Source: Maylandia zebra
Lineage: Eukaryota; Chordata; Actinopteri; Cichliformes; Cichlidae
DNA length: 64,000 nucleotides
NCBI RefSeq assembly: GCF_041146795.1
Contig: NC_135170.1
Location: 21,880,033-21,944,032 of the forward strand
Direction of reading: 5' to 3'
Shown: positions 1-13,500 of the stretch, piece by piece
Numbering within the stretch: the first letter of the stretch is position 1
Layout: each line of letters begins with the position of its first letter
Made by a program: the position numbers and the translations under genes
The notes under the pieces: model-generated
Told to the model about the DNA's origin: nothing
The model's database searches: none
The model's input: only the letters and a program-made list of their open reading frames with translations

Positions 1-140
1 ATTCAGGACTGCAAACCGAGCAGCATCACTGACTTTCAGCTTGTTGTGTTTGTGGATATATGACTGACTTTAATTATCCACAAAATCATCACATTCTCTG
101 TAGGATTAAGGTCAACTAATGGACGGTGTATATTTTAAAG
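1..140. repeat. Fragment of a dispersed hAT-type repeat, cut by the window edge
   Basis: Positions 1-102 are identical to 39,577-39,678, which lies inside the 2.4-kb hAT element at 37,741-40,124. Similarity fades after about position 140. The window therefore seems to open inside another copy of that family. The copy's other end is outside the window. Confidence 0.6.
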
Positions 141-2888
141 CAATTATTTTTGTTGCTGAGAATTTTAATTGTAATTTTTGTATTATTGTTTCTCAACAGT
201 ACTTGTTTTAATTTGTTTACTGGTTTGCATGCACTTTTTATTTAAGATTTGTCACCGCTACTGCACATCACTACCCCTCAGTCTGTGAGTGAGACGATAG
301 ATAGCCGTGAGGAGGAGAGTGTGAGTGCATTGCAAAAACATATGTTACCCGTACACGAAGCAGCGTCTGGCTGCAGTTTTAAAAAAAGAAGCAGATACTA
401 GCTAAGAGGAAAAAACGGATAAGCCCATCCAAGCTGAGGCATTTGATTTTTCTGAATATCAACCTGCACTGAGGACGTGCTGTTTGGCTAATGAGCTTGA
501 TTCTGTTTCAGTTCTCTGAATTTGTTTGCAGTGTTTTGTTTTTGTGTTAAATTAAAATGAAAAGTTTGATTAAAATATTAAACAAAAGTAAGAATGCCTG
601 CTTTTGTAACAAAACAAATACACAAAATTAGGCAATAATAAGGCTTCTCATAAAAACACTAAATGTAAAACACAAAGCTTTCACATTTGCCAAGTAAAGC
701 TAAAATATGAGGCTGTGGATGATAATAAATTAGGAGCCATTTGGGAGCCAAAAGAGCCAGCTCTTTTTTGGGAGCCGTGACAAAAGAGCCAGCTCTCTGA
801 AAAGAGCTGAACTTCCCACTAAGTGGCTCTACTATAGCCCCTCCCTGATGGCTGAATTCCTCATCCTATCTCTAAGCTTTTTCATTTAAAATAAATATGA
901 ATAAGGTTATCACAAATCAATAGGGAATATTTCACAGTACAAACACACAATCTCTCATATTAAACTGTTAAGGTGAGAAAATATCTCTGGGATGTTTAAA
1001 AGTTTAGGCTTTCTTTAGCTTGTTCCTAAAGCTCAGCCTTTCTCCGAATTATAATGAGTTAGCTAGCTTTAGTCTGATAAGTCAGCATCAAGACAGGTTC
1101 ATCTGTGCTCTTGAATTAAACAAATAAGATTAAGTTGTATGCTTCAGTGGCACAATAAAAACCAATAGGATCTCCTTAGGTTAAGAAGGTGATCAGGTTA
1201 AGGTTTGGCTTATCCTTTCCTTTATCAAGGAGAATCCCAAAGATGTTTCCATGGAATCTCAAACCCCAGCTACTGATAAGTGACCAACAAGAAGGCCCCA
1301 GGACAAGAAATGAATAAGTTCCAGCATACCCTTCAGTTTGTAATCCAGTCTTTTATCAAAACAAATCCATATAAATCCTAATTAAAACAAATTGTCCTTG
1401 TGGTATTATCTGATTATTTTAAATGTAAAACCAGTCCAGGACATTTTAAAGGCCATTTTCTCGAATTTTAACCGGCTTCAACCTACTGCAACTGTGTCCC
1501 GCATCCTCCTTTCTTCCCATTTTCTCTCTCTTGAATCTTCTTTTCTCTCCCCTTTAAATAGAAGAGCTGAAATCATCACCAATCAACTACTCCCTGTATT
1601 CATCTTCAAATAGCTGGCAGCTAGACTAGAGTGAAATGTCCACTCCCACATGGGTGTAGCCTATATCTCACACAAAAAACAAAAGCTTGCAATAATTAAA
1701 ATAGAAAATAATGCATCCAATGTTTGTTGGGAGATTCTCTCTATTATTCCACCATGCCACTTTCCACTACATTACAACAAGGATGTTTTTGCATGAATAT
1801 AAAACATGCCTTTTTCATGTTCATGGGATTAGAAAAAACGGTTCTTGTGACTACACATGCTTTTAAACTCAAGTTATATTTTATTATAACAGCAATACAA
1901 AAACGAAGCACATGCATACATTTAGAATTAGTATAGATTAGTAACAACAAAATTCAAAATGATATTGTAGCTTAAGTAAAAGTTGATAGTAGTTATTTGC
2001 TACCGTTTTATTAATCATATGATACTCAAAGTCTGTATTGCAGAAAAGATATATTTGTATTACAAATTGAAATTGTCATTCTTGTTCACAAGGTTAAATC
2101 CAAATACCTAAAAAAAAAAAGTACCCACCTAATGAAGCAAAACTAAACATAACATATTTAAACACAGTATAGGAAGTAAATGAAATAATTAAAATCATGA
2201 AGCTCTGGATCTTCTTTTGGTTTAGACCCTTAAAATTAAAACCACAACAGAAATACAATGCAAATATCCCTGGTTGACATGAACCAAGAATGTTTGCATC
2301 GTAATCCTTTTACCTTTTCATTTCTCTCTAATTTTCTATCTACCTCAAGTCCACAACTAATTAAAAAGCTACTACCACTACAAAAGCAAAAAAGCAATCA
2401 GATTTTAGATACAGTATTTCCATTTTGTTTTAGTTCTTTATGATTAAAACCTTGCCACTGCTGGTTTGAATTACTATCTAAATATGTCTTTATATGAAAC
2501 TGTGTTGTTAAGCGATGGCATATGAACCCTGTTTCTGGGTCCAAACAAACACTGCGGCAATACTGAGAGTTAAAACTGTCTATATTCTTTCATCTTTACT
2601 AAAATTATCAGTGTGGCTGCTCTACTAAGTATGACAAAGCAGTTTAACATCCAGACATCCATGAAAACAGCATTTATGAAGTTTAACAGAGTTTGAAGAT
2701 AACAGGAAGTTCGAAGTTAGCTCACTAGTTTCAACCTAAAGAAGTTATACCATATTCTGACTGAGGGATTTCTGAAAAATTAAAACGTAGAGCTCTGCTA
2801 CCACTTCCGACATAAATCAAGACAGAAAACTAAACATTAGTGACCTTTATAGCGTTACTGAAGTTGGGATAGCTGGTATATGATGATG
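141..2888. other. Gene-free stretch
   Basis: No coding exon, RNA gene or complete element is seen. Around 738-815 the motifs GAGCCAGCTCT and AAGAGCTGAACTTCCCA resemble the terminal region of a common fish hAT family, but no partner end was found. The rest is AT-rich sequence holding only short chance ORFs. Confidence 0.5.
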
Positions 2889-2896
2889 TGCTACGT

Positions 2897-3207
2897 CATA
2901 GGTGTCAAACTCTGGCCCGCGGGCCAAATTTGGCCCGCAGCCTAGTTACATTTGGCCCGTGAAGCCATACCAAATTATTATTAAAGCTGGCCTACTGGTA
3001 TTATACAGCTAATATATATATTGTTTAGTATTAAGCTTTGCTTGTTCCATATTAAGTTTTTCAGCAAAACTTGTTTGAGTCCATAAGAAGAGATTCATTC
3101 TTAAATCTGGAGGAAGATTTTTTTTTACAATAAATATTAATGTTAGCCCGCGACCTTGTTCCAGTTTTGAATTTTGGCCCACTGTGTATTTGAGTTTGAC
3201 ACCCCTG
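2897..3207. mobile_element. hAT-type MITE (311 bp)
   Basis: The ends are inverted: it opens with CATAGGTGTCAAACTC and closes with GAGTTTGACACCCCTG. It is flanked by a perfect 8-bp duplication TGCTACGT at 2,889-2,896 and 3,208-3,215. An 8-bp duplication and CAGGGGTGTCAAACTC-like ends are typical of hAT elements. No coding capacity is present, so this is a non-autonomous copy. Confidence 0.85.
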
Positions 3208-4035
3208 TGCTACGTGGTGGCTAGCTACACAGCTATGGTTAGCATACTATAAAAACATTAGCACAGTGAAGCTGGAGGATGAACACTAACCTTCTTCCAC
3301 TCGCTAAAAATTAACGCGAGGGTTCCCGATGGTTCGGGACAAATGCAATTGCATGGCAGGATGTTGTAAACTGACCAAACTTCAGTCAGGAGAACAGCTG
3401 AGATAATCCATCCACAATACGAGGTTAGTCATTAATGCACTGCTGCATGGGTTGGGCTGTAGTTATATCATAAGGTTTTAAAAAGTGCTGCCGATGAATA
3501 GGGCTAATAAAACCCAGAGACGGCAACAATGACCATCGACTTTTTTCAGGGGTTTGTTCAGATTAAATAGAACAAGATACAAAGCATGAAAACATGTTAA
3601 AACACAAGTGCCTTAATGAATTGGACCTGAAGCACAGTTTGTATCAGGAAACGGCTAATGACTTCAGATGTAAAGACTTGATTGAAAGTCAAAAGTAAGC
3701 ATCAGCATAACATTCAAAGAGAGAACACAAAACAACTTGAAAAATGTGACTGAAGATATCACGGGTGACCTGAAATATCAGAAATAATTTTTTGAAATAA
3801 TCAGAGAGATAAATGCTCAGCCATTGAGGACAAACAGTAAAATCCCCCTAAAATTTGCATAAGAAGTGTTCATAAAAAATGTTCACACTAGTGTTGTTTT
3901 TGTGTTCTTCACAAAAAGTCAGCTTCACTAAAATGGAGCCGTATATACACCATGGATTTAGAGCAACTGCTGGGTGGATCAGTTCACATTATTTAGCACA
4001 AAAACATTTTATCAGTATTTACCCAGTTACATTTT
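3208..4035. other. Gene-free stretch downstream of gene A
   Basis: Nothing recognisable beyond AT-rich sequence. It includes the presumed 3' UTR side of gene A, whose stop codon is at 4,036-4,038 on the minus strand. No obvious poly(A) signal could be assigned with confidence. Confidence 0.4.
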
Positions 4036-4582
4036 TTAATGTTGACTGCTTAAAAGTTCATCATGATGTTTTGTCACTTTCTCTAGCTCTTCTGAAACAT
4101 CTAAAAAAATAAATAGATAAAGGTTAAAACAAAATAAAGCATTATCATTCTGTATATATATTTATCGTTAACGATGTGGAGATAGTTAATGCTCAGTAAT
4201 AATTATTTACTTTAACATATTCTGTTTACCTGGGAGTGAGTTGTTGTCAGTCCTGAGAGAAAATTCAATGGATTCTGTCATGGCTTTCTCCAGCTCCTCC
4301 AGGATGGTGCTCTAATTGAACATCAAAAATTTATTGCTTTCAGCAGAGACTAACAGGTCAAAAACAGCCAGAAAGAAAATAAAACAAGACAAAAATAGAA
4401 CAGGAAAAAATAGCAACGACTACATAACATACATTTTAAAATGTGACAAACCTTTAAAGCATCCACCTTCTCCAACATGGCATTTTTTGCTTCCTCATAC
4501 ATTTCCTTATTTGAGCGTACATGGCTCTTGATAATGGTCTTCATATTGTGTAATTGGCCATTTCCACCACATTTTGCTGCCT
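4036..4582 (-). CDS. Gene A exons 16-18 and stop codon
   Basis: Exons 4,452-4,582, 4,230-4,311 and 4,036-4,100 complete the reading frame with a TAA stop. They encode [20 protein letters not shown], an amphipathic helix ending [12 protein letters not shown], and the terminal [14 protein letters not shown]. Exons 16 and 17 match copy B in length (131 and 82 bp), and the last coding exon is 65 bp in both. Confidence 0.85.
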
Positions 4583-7500
4583 CTACAACGATATAAAATT
4601 GGGCCAGAATAACTATAGGAATCATCATGATTGTTTATTTATTTATTTGTTTATTGTAAATATTCATTGTCTTTTTTGCTAAATCTCGATGCTTCTACAA
4701 TGAGAGAAAAAATCAAGTAAAATGTCTATACACAATCAAGGTGAATACATTAAGAAGAAATAATTATTTCATTCTCTGCTGAATGAATAAAAGAAATTAA
4801 CAGTCTCTAATTGTATGACTGTTTAATTTTAGTGGAAAGACAGAATATCAATCACAAATCTAGAAAAAACCCCCACATTATATAAAACATCTAAATTGAT
4901 TTGGATGCCATCGAGTGAAATGGGTATTTGATTCCCTAAAACCCAGCCAGATCTGGTGCATGTTGCATACAGATTATAATTAATCAATTGCAAATACTTT
5001 TGATCTTAACTCATTATGTATATTAAGCACCAAAGGTGGAAAGTAACGAATTACATTTACTTGCGTTACTGTAATTGAGTAGTTTTTTTGTGTATTTATA
5101 CTTTTTAAAGTCATTTTTCAAGTCGGTAATTTTACTTTTACTTAAGTATATTTTTTTAAAAAGTATTGTACTTCGCTACATTTTCAATCACACCTGTTAC
5201 TGAGTAAATTAAAAGAACAAAAAAAAAACCCCAACATTGCGCTTCGGAAATACTGCAGGGAATGATGGGTAATAGAACAAACTGGCGTTGGGTCACGATA
5301 AAGATGGAGTCTGACATCGGTGGTACGGATCCAGCGAAAAAAGAAACCCTGTCGAATTCTGCTGACCCTGAACTCGAAGAAACCGATGTGAACCCCTGGC
5401 CGTATTTAAGGGACCATTTCGGCTTCAAGTGCAAGAAAGGCAACAGCTTTATTATGCAGTGTAAGCTGTGTTTGCCCAGAGAGACTGAGTTAGCAGCTTT
5501 TAAAAATTCCACATCAAACCTGCGCAAGCATGTAGAGGTAAGTTAAATGAAACTTGTACATTTATTTTAGCAAAAAGGCTGTCCTCAAGTTAATCACATT
5601 AAGTTAAGACATAAGCTGTTATTGGGCACGTTGTTGTCCACGCAACTTAAATTTTTTTTACTGGATTGGTAAATTGCCAAAAGAAAATGTGTTTACTTAC
5701 ATTTTTCCTGTTTGTTAATAATAATAATTTATTTTAAAAAAATAGTTAAATTAGACAGAAGACAGAAGCGGCTACTTTCTTACTCAACCCACACATGTTC
5801 ACACTGCAGGCAAAAGAATAACATGTGCTATGTGCACAGAGGTGTTTTTTTCTGTTCTCAAACTGATCTCCCTGTTGGAGCTCAGTCTGGGGGGAGTTAT
5901 TTTTTTCTCCTTATTTTTCCTCATGTTGTGCATTTTCCATTGTTATACCTCTCTGATCTGTCTTCCCCATGTGATGTTTGTGTAATGTATGTATGGTCAG
6001 AAGAGTAAGATTGCGCTGGCAAAGGTCAGCAGCCTTAACCCAATTTCCTTTGGGGTCAACCTTCAGGATCAATAAAGTTTTATTGAATTGAATTGAATTG
6101 CTCCTCAAAATTAACAGAGCAGGGCCAAGTTTAAAAAATTAAAACACATTTTTATAGCAGCTGCCGTACAGCTCAATTCAGTACTTGTTCTCTTATTTGA
6201 CAGTTTAGAACACATTCTCATGTAAAAGAATTATATGGTTTTGACAGGTTGGTTGGTTTGGTGACCATTATCCATTTTGATGTATAGACTTGCAGTTTAA
6301 CTGCCAGTGCACTTTAATTTGTAAAGTTTTTCTTTTAATTAAAAAACAACTACTTTGAGATTTATCCCATTGTCTTTTTTGCACTACTCAGAAGTAGGGA
6401 TGGGTATCGAAAACCGGTTCTTGTTGAGAACCGGTTCCCACTGTTTCAATTCCTTGGAATTGTTTGCCATTTTTGCAAACGATTCCCTTATCGATTCCAG
6501 TCGCCCTGAATGACGTCACCACGTTGCGGAGCGTCATTTACCTGGCAGGAAACATGGCGGCTCAAACGCTAAAAAGTTTGGTTATACTTTACAAGAATGG
6601 ATGACAACAGGGCAACTTGCAATACTTGCAAAGTAGATACTTCATTTAAGGGAGGAAACACTACGAATATGCAAAAGAATTTGCTCACAAAACACGTGAT
6701 AACCTTAAATGAATGTCGTGTTTTTAATTCCGCTCCGGACTCGTGAATCTCAACCCAGCAGCAGCGGTAACGTTTGCACGTCCTCTCCCGTTAATGCGGC
6801 AGGTAAATAATCAACTAACAGTGCATATTATGTTAGCGCGATCTGCCTTATCTGCCATTACTGTGCGTTTAGGTGACCATGATGAGAGAGACAGAGTCTG
6901 GCTGGCGCTCGCTGGCAGTTCTCGCTGCAGTCTACCGGTAGCATCTCCTTTCAAGCCAGGATAGACTAATGTTACCAAGCAGTGACTAAGTTTGTGGTCA
7001 AAGGCTTGCACCCATTTGCCACAGCAGATGCCCCCGATTTTCGGTAAGTGAATGTGTTTAATTGTAGGCAGGGACATTACTGGATATTCTTGTGTAATTG
7101 CTACAGAATAATTTATGTTATACTTTGTTATTGCTACAGAAGAATATTTATTTTATTATTTTACATTTACAATTTTTTTCCCCGGGGTCCCTGTGACACC
7201 ACATTGAAGAGCCATAGGCTGTGGATCTCTTAAGATCTCACTGCTGGGTTTGTAAGGCCATGTTACGCCTACATTTCTATCTTGTTCAAAGAGAAGATAT
7301 AAAACAAAGTTCTAAGCTAATCGACCTTAGTGTTCTCCTTTTTTAAAAAGAATCGATAAGAGAATCGATAAAGAATCGAATCATTAAACAGAATCAATCG
7401 TGAAAATCTTATCAATACCCATCCCTACTCAGAAGAGGCTGTCCTCCTGCTGACAAAAAAGTAACTATGTAACTTTTACTCTGAGTACATTTTAAATGAG

Positions 7501-10500
7501 CTACTTTTTACTTCTACTTGAGTAAATTTTTAGACAGATAATTTTACTTGTACTTGAGTAAAATTTCAGCAAAGTAATAGTACTTTTACTTGAGTAAAAT
7601 ATTTTAGTACTCTTTCCACCTCTGTTAAGCACACCTGTCCACAGAATCAATTTTTTCTATTCCACTTTCTCCGTTACTATGGACAAGACCAAAGAGCGGT
7701 CAAAGGACATCTGGGACAAGATTGTAGGCCTGCACACAGCTGGAACGAGCTACAAGGAGGTCAGCGAGAAGCTCGGTGGGAAGGTGACTATCATGGTTCG
7801 GGTGAGAGGATGTGTTTTTTCACTAAGCTGTGGTCTCCACTATGGATGGACCGATCCGATATTACGTATCAGTATTGGCCCGATACGAACTTAAATTACT
7901 GGATTGAATATCGGACAGAGATAAAAAATTTAATCCGATCCATTAACAATCACAGAAACATCTCACAAAACTTGCGACATGGCGTAACCCAGCTCATGAC
8001 CTTAGCACGTCGGAGCAGTATGCATCACATTACTGAGCACCTGTGGCGTGCGAGACCTGTCGGCGGTCTGGTGGAGCATTTGGAGCCTCGCTATGCGATT
8101 CCAAATCATGGCATTTCATCTCAGAGAAAACTATCCTGGAGAAGTAAAGCAAGTGTGTAAGTTTATCTCTGAATGTTTGTAAAGCCATGTTAAGCTTAAC
8201 AGCCAATATCAAGAGCGACTGTCTTTTTTTTCTCTCCCCTCCCCTCTCCTGCTGCTACTTCAATCATGAAACTGATCAATGATAAGCTGATTGGCAATTC
8301 TGTCGCAAGTCCTGTCTTTCTTGTTTGTATATCGCCCACTTTGCCCCAGAAAGAGGAAACCAGCGGATAAACAACAGCAGCATGTTTAAGCTTGATAAAC
8401 TGTTGTTAGAATTTATTTAATACTACTTTCTACACCAGGATAATTTTCTACGTAGCTTATGGCTGGTAACTGTGCAGGGGCGGATATAGCAAAGTTTTGC
8501 CAGGGGGCCAGGTAGGGTATTAACAGGGAAAGGGGGGCACAAAGACATACTTTTCTTTCTTATTCTCTTTAATATGTCTAGCTTTTCATAAATAATTACA
8601 TGAATCTTACAACCAAAGTTTTAATCTGATGTAAAATGTATATAAGTCCATTATAGTATATAGTAACGTAATAACTATTAAATCTAATGTACACCCTAGT
8701 AAGCTATAATACTTTTTCCCTTGGGAAGGTACCATCTGTGCAGTCTGCAATTCTGTTGAAGAAAGATGTTGAATCTATTTAATTATTGTAGAAAAATAAT
8801 GCACATGCATTAAATTAAAATTGATTACGTTGATTAAACATCATGAGGTGGGGGGTGGTTCCTTATGTTTTCCCCTATGGGAGTTGGCAACCCTGTTAGT
8901 TGGGTTGGTTAATATTTCTGCTAAGTACTCTTTAGAATACCACAATAGGGAGGATGGTGTAGGTTTAAGTTTATTAGATTGATCAGTATCGCTGGACTAT
9001 GAAATATTTTGCGTGTATTTTTCGCATACAGGTATAACAGAATAGCTTAAGTGTTTTGTTTTTTAAAACTTAAGTATGAACTTGCAGCAAGATATTTAAA
9101 AGTACAGTTTTATTGATTATAAAATACACTACATCGGATTCATATCGGTAGATATCCAAATTTATGATACTGGTATCGTGCCATCTCTAGTCTCCACCTC
9201 ATCATCCTGCCTATTGTCCACACCTGATGGTGAATTAGTTGCCTTTACTTAAGACCAGCGCACTCAACAAGTCTTTGCCAGATCGGCTGCCAACCTGCAT
9301 TAGTGTTGGGCTGGTAATGTTTCTGGAAAACTCATTGTCCCTCTGTTGCAGTGATTTAGATCAGCGGTCTCCAACCTTTTTAGCGCCACGGACCGGTTTA
9401 TGCCCGACAATATTTTCACGGACCGGCCTTTAAGGTGTCGCGGATAAATACAACAAAATAAAACTAGTACCGGTACCGAAAAAAAGAAGATTTATTCATA
9501 ACACACGTGAAAAGACCCAGGAAAACCGAGTAACCGATCAAAACGATAACAAAATAACGCTGAAAACCGATAAAAACCCTGAAAACCATACATTTCACAC
9601 CTGAGCCTCAAGTCTTGCGGCCCGGTACCAAACGAGCCCTCTATAGCTCCCACTTCATGTTCACAACATCAAGCACCTGACTCCCACCATAGTTCGTGGT
9701 TCATGTCCAGAACTCTAAGTAAAAATGTTCTGATTGTTATTAAAGCTTTGTCATTAAGTCTAACTCAGTGCCTCTGTCTGTATCTGCATTTGGGACCACT
9801 TGGATCCTGGCTGCCCTGCTGAAGTTTTTCAGAAATGAAAGAAATATAAAACGGCCATTAACCACGCTCACTCTGAAGCTCCATGCAAAATCTTGCCTGG
9901 TGCACCAGCCCAAAACTGCAGAGGCACATGTTGATGGAAGCTTTGGGACCATAGTCACCAAGAACAGCATTAGTAACACACTAAGGTGTAATGGACTGAA
10001 GTCTTGCAGTGCTCACAAGGCCCTCCAGCTCTAGAAGACATATGCACAGGCCCATCTCAAATTTGCCAGTGAACATCTAAATGAATCAGAGAATACTTGG
10101 GAGAATATGCTGTGGTCAGATAAAACCAAAATAGAGCTCGTTGGCATTAAATTCAACCTATCATGTTTGGAGGAAGAGAAGCGTTGAGTATGACCCACAG
10201 TCAGGCATGGCAGTAGAAACATTGTACTTTGGGGCTGTTTTTCTGCTAAGGGTACAGTACAGCTTCACTACACTAAGAAGGCAATGAACAGATGGGATAA
10301 TGTACAGAAAACTCTTGGACTAAAACCTGAAGCTTGGAGTTCCCAAGCTGCAGTCAAGAAATGTAGAGGATTTAAGGAGTTTCATTAAAGGTGAGTTGAG
10401 AAGATGTCTTACCGCTGTGCTTGCCAACAAAGGTTCCTTAATAAGTGATGTTTGGCTTGGGGATTAAACACATATTTCATTGAATGACATGCAAATCAAT

Positions 10501-13500
10501 TTACAAATTTTATGTTATTTTATTTTTTCATGGATTTGTGGTTGATATTCTGTCTCTCTACATTATAATGAAACTGATATAAAATATAGGTAGTTCATTT
10601 TATTGTAATTAAAAAAAAACTTACAAGTAAAAAGTCAAATAATTACTTCCGAGATTATATTATGAAATGTTTAAGTAGTGATACATTGACCTCCTTTCTT
10701 ACCTTCATAGCATTCTTTCATCTTTGTCTCAATTGTCTCCAACAGACTGTTGTAGATCATTTTCTTTTCTATCCGGATGGTTTCGTTGAGTTTCTCCTTA
10801 ATTTTTTCTTCCTTAAAAACATAAAAATGGATTAAAATGAGTTTAAAAAATCATTAAAATAAAAAAAACAAACAAAAAACAAATCAAGGCTATTTTGGGA
10901 GTATTTAGGTTCATCTGTTGACTATTCTGTTTAAAAGGAGAGTTTAGACTTTTACCTCCATCTTGAGAAAATCCAGTTGTAGTTTTAGATCTTTGCACTC
11001 AGTAGTCAGTAAATCGGTTCCAAGCGAAAATGCACTAATGGATCCATTGAATGGTCTGAAATATGTTAAATCACTTCAGAATGACAGTATTGAGATGTTT
11101 ATTAAAAAAAAGATGTAACTTATACAAATGTATACCCCCCGGTCTGGGGTGCTGGCCGGGCCTTGGGAGCTTGGGTCCTGGCTGTTGTGTCGCCGGAGCA
11201 GTGGGCGGGTGGGTGCAGAGGGGCTCAGCCCCAGTGCAGGGGACCTCTGGTGCATCGGCCCTACTAGGGGGCTCTCTAACTGGTGGGGAGGTTGTTATAT
11301 CTTGCAGGTGGTCTCCTCACTACAGGAGCTCACTCTGCAGGTGGGGGGAGAGATATAGGAGAGGTGGAGAATGAACTCAACCTGGGTGTCTATTGTCTTG
11401 TGTAGTTTGGGAGTTGATTGGATGACGGGGTGGGTGCAGTTTTCTCTGGGGTGGAGTCGGGTGGGCTGCCCCGGACTCTGTGGGGCTGGGCGGTGCTGCA
11501 GCTGCGGGCCCTGGTCCGGATGGGCCTGGGCCCCCTTGCCCTGGTGGGTTCCAGAGTGTGGGGGTGCCTACTGGGGTCAGCGGGGGAGCTGGCCCCAGGG
11601 AGGGGCCACTTGCCCCTCCCTTTTTCCCTCCCCATCCTCAGCTGCCTCCCTATTCCCGCTCTACCACACCCACCCACACACGCAGGGCTTGGGGTGCAGG
11701 TATCTCACCAGGGTACAGGGGAGGCACTCCCCCTCTGTCCCCTTCTGACCGCCTGTGCCTCAATTTTATCCTGCAACCTAGACATCCACATTACTCACAC
11801 TCTCACATAACACATACATATAGGGCCTTGGGGGTGGGCACGTTTTACAGCATCCAGAGGATGGTCGGTGTACTCCAACCCACCTCTGGCGCTGGTGCCC
11901 TACCCTCAATTTTAAATGCATTTAGACACTAAAGGTTTTCGGGAAGAGCCGTGCTGCTCTCTGAGAGGAAGCTAGTACCATGCTCTCCTGAGTTTTAAAT
12001 GCACTTTAGAAAAGCACACAGCAACACTACATATGAGCGGGCGTAGGGAGGTTTGAGGTCTTCACTCACCCCGGTTCTGTTAGCCGTCAGGGCTGGGGGG
12101 CTGGGAGGAGGTGCTGGCTGTCAGACTGGGGTCTGGGATGCGGGGCCTCCCTACTACTGCAGATAAGGAGGTGGTCCGCTTGCCTCCACCCCAGAGAGAA
12201 GGGTTATATCTCCTGGGTCTAGGTGCGGCTTGCCCCTCTGAGGGCGGGGGTACCTGGACCTGGGATATAGAGTATGTTTGGGGAGTGCGACTGTCTGTGC
12301 AGTGTTTATTTGTGTCTGTCTACACGTTGGGTGAGTGCCGAGTATTTGGTTGTGCATATGGGGGTGGGAATGCACGTCTGTGTCCGCGTGTGCCTGTTCG
12401 TCTGTGTCTATATGTCAGGTTGGGTCTTAGACTCAACCTCTCTGGGTACATCTCAGGCCCTCTAAAGTACGGAGGCCTATCTCCCCTCACCACACTCCCT
12501 GCCGGTGGCTGATGCCCTCAGACGTTGGTGTGTTGGTGGTCCTTGTCGTCTGGGGCTGGGCGCTCATGTATGTACCGGCTCACTCCTGGTGGCCAATTGG
12601 CGAGGCCAGGCGCCTGTGGCCCTCAGGCCTCTGGGCCTGAAGCTCGGTCCTCTCTGGCACAGCTGGCTGCCGGCAGAGCCCGCGGGCACGCCACTGCAAC
12701 CCCCTCTGGCCTCTGCTTCGTAGCTGCTGGGTGACCTCTCCTTTGGGGCTCTACTCAGCTCTTCCCAGGAGGGTGGCACGGTTCCCCCCCCTTTGGTGGT
12801 CCTCCTCGGGTCCTTGTACTCTGGGGCCTCTGGATATCTGGGGCCTGGATCTCCTCCATACCTGCTTCATACCCTGGTGGACGGGACTATGGCTCCCCAC
12901 ACTGCCTAGCAGATCGTTACATGGAGAAACCTTTGGAATACAAGCATGCTGATCCACACAGGTGTGCACACAGGTGTACACACGGGTGTTCACAGACACG
13001 GACTACACCTTTCTTGGCTGCTGCCTCAAAGCACATTGTGCACTGTCTATCTTGGTTGCTGCACAATATCGTTTATTATTTAGTATCTACTGTTATCTAC
13101 TGCTAGCTAGTTTATTGTGATGGTGCTGTTTTTTTTATTATGTTGCTCTTTGTTGTTTGCTTTCTCTTCTGTTTTTTTTTCTCCATACAGGTGACCCAGG
13201 TGTTTTGTTTGTTTTTTTTTTGTTTTGTTTTTTCTCTCTTCCCCCCCTTCTCACCGTCTCTTCTCCCCTTTGGTTTTCTTTCTCTCCCTCTCTTTCTTTC
13301 ATTCTTTCTCCCTGTCCTATCCCCCAGTCATGTCTGTCCCGTTTGTAGCAACTGAAAATAAAATAAATTCATACTTATAATAAAGGTCAATCAAATGGAC
13401 CAATATGCCAAGGCCATGATGATCCACTTGGTAAAATAAATCCGCTTGGCATCTTTCTTGGCCTTAAGACAACAATTCTGATGGCTAAAGATCCAAACGG

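Larger units (their letters stand above)
5031..7624 (+). mobile_element. hAT element with ZBED exon, internally degraded
   Basis: It is flanked by a perfect 8-bp duplication TTAAGCAC at 5,023-5,030 and 7,625-7,632. The ends are inverted (CAAAGGTGGAAAG against CTTTCCACCTCTG), with subterminal repeats of TACTTGAGTAAA type. Inside, 5,262-5,535 is an open exon encoding a BED-type zinc finger region ([14 protein letters not shown], then LRKHVEV), ending at a GTAAGT donor. The catalytic exons are missing. A second hAT is nested at 6,395-7,427. Confidence 0.85.
4914..10655 (+). mobile_element. Degenerate Tc1/mariner element broken by nested hATs
   Basis: An N-terminal transposase start lies at 7,679 ([19 protein letters not shown]) and a C-terminal half at about 9,890-10,440 ([29 protein letters not shown]). 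Stops and frameshifts are present throughout. The likely left end is near 4,914 (GTGAAATGGGTATTTGATTC) and the right end near 10,655 (GTCAAATAATTACTT), which are inverted relatives of Tc1 ends. The limits are inferred. hATs at 5,031-7,624 and 7,841-9,189 split it. Confidence 0.6.

Noticed and set aside
5712..6008. 98-codon plus-strand ORF
   Set aside because: No domain or splice context; it lies in hAT and LINE-tail sequence and looks fortuitous.
11063..12780. Several ORFs of 70-150 codons in the GC-rich block
   Set aside because: They overlap in many frames on both strands, have low-complexity Gly/Pro/Trp-rich composition and show no domain; stop codons are rare there because of GC content.
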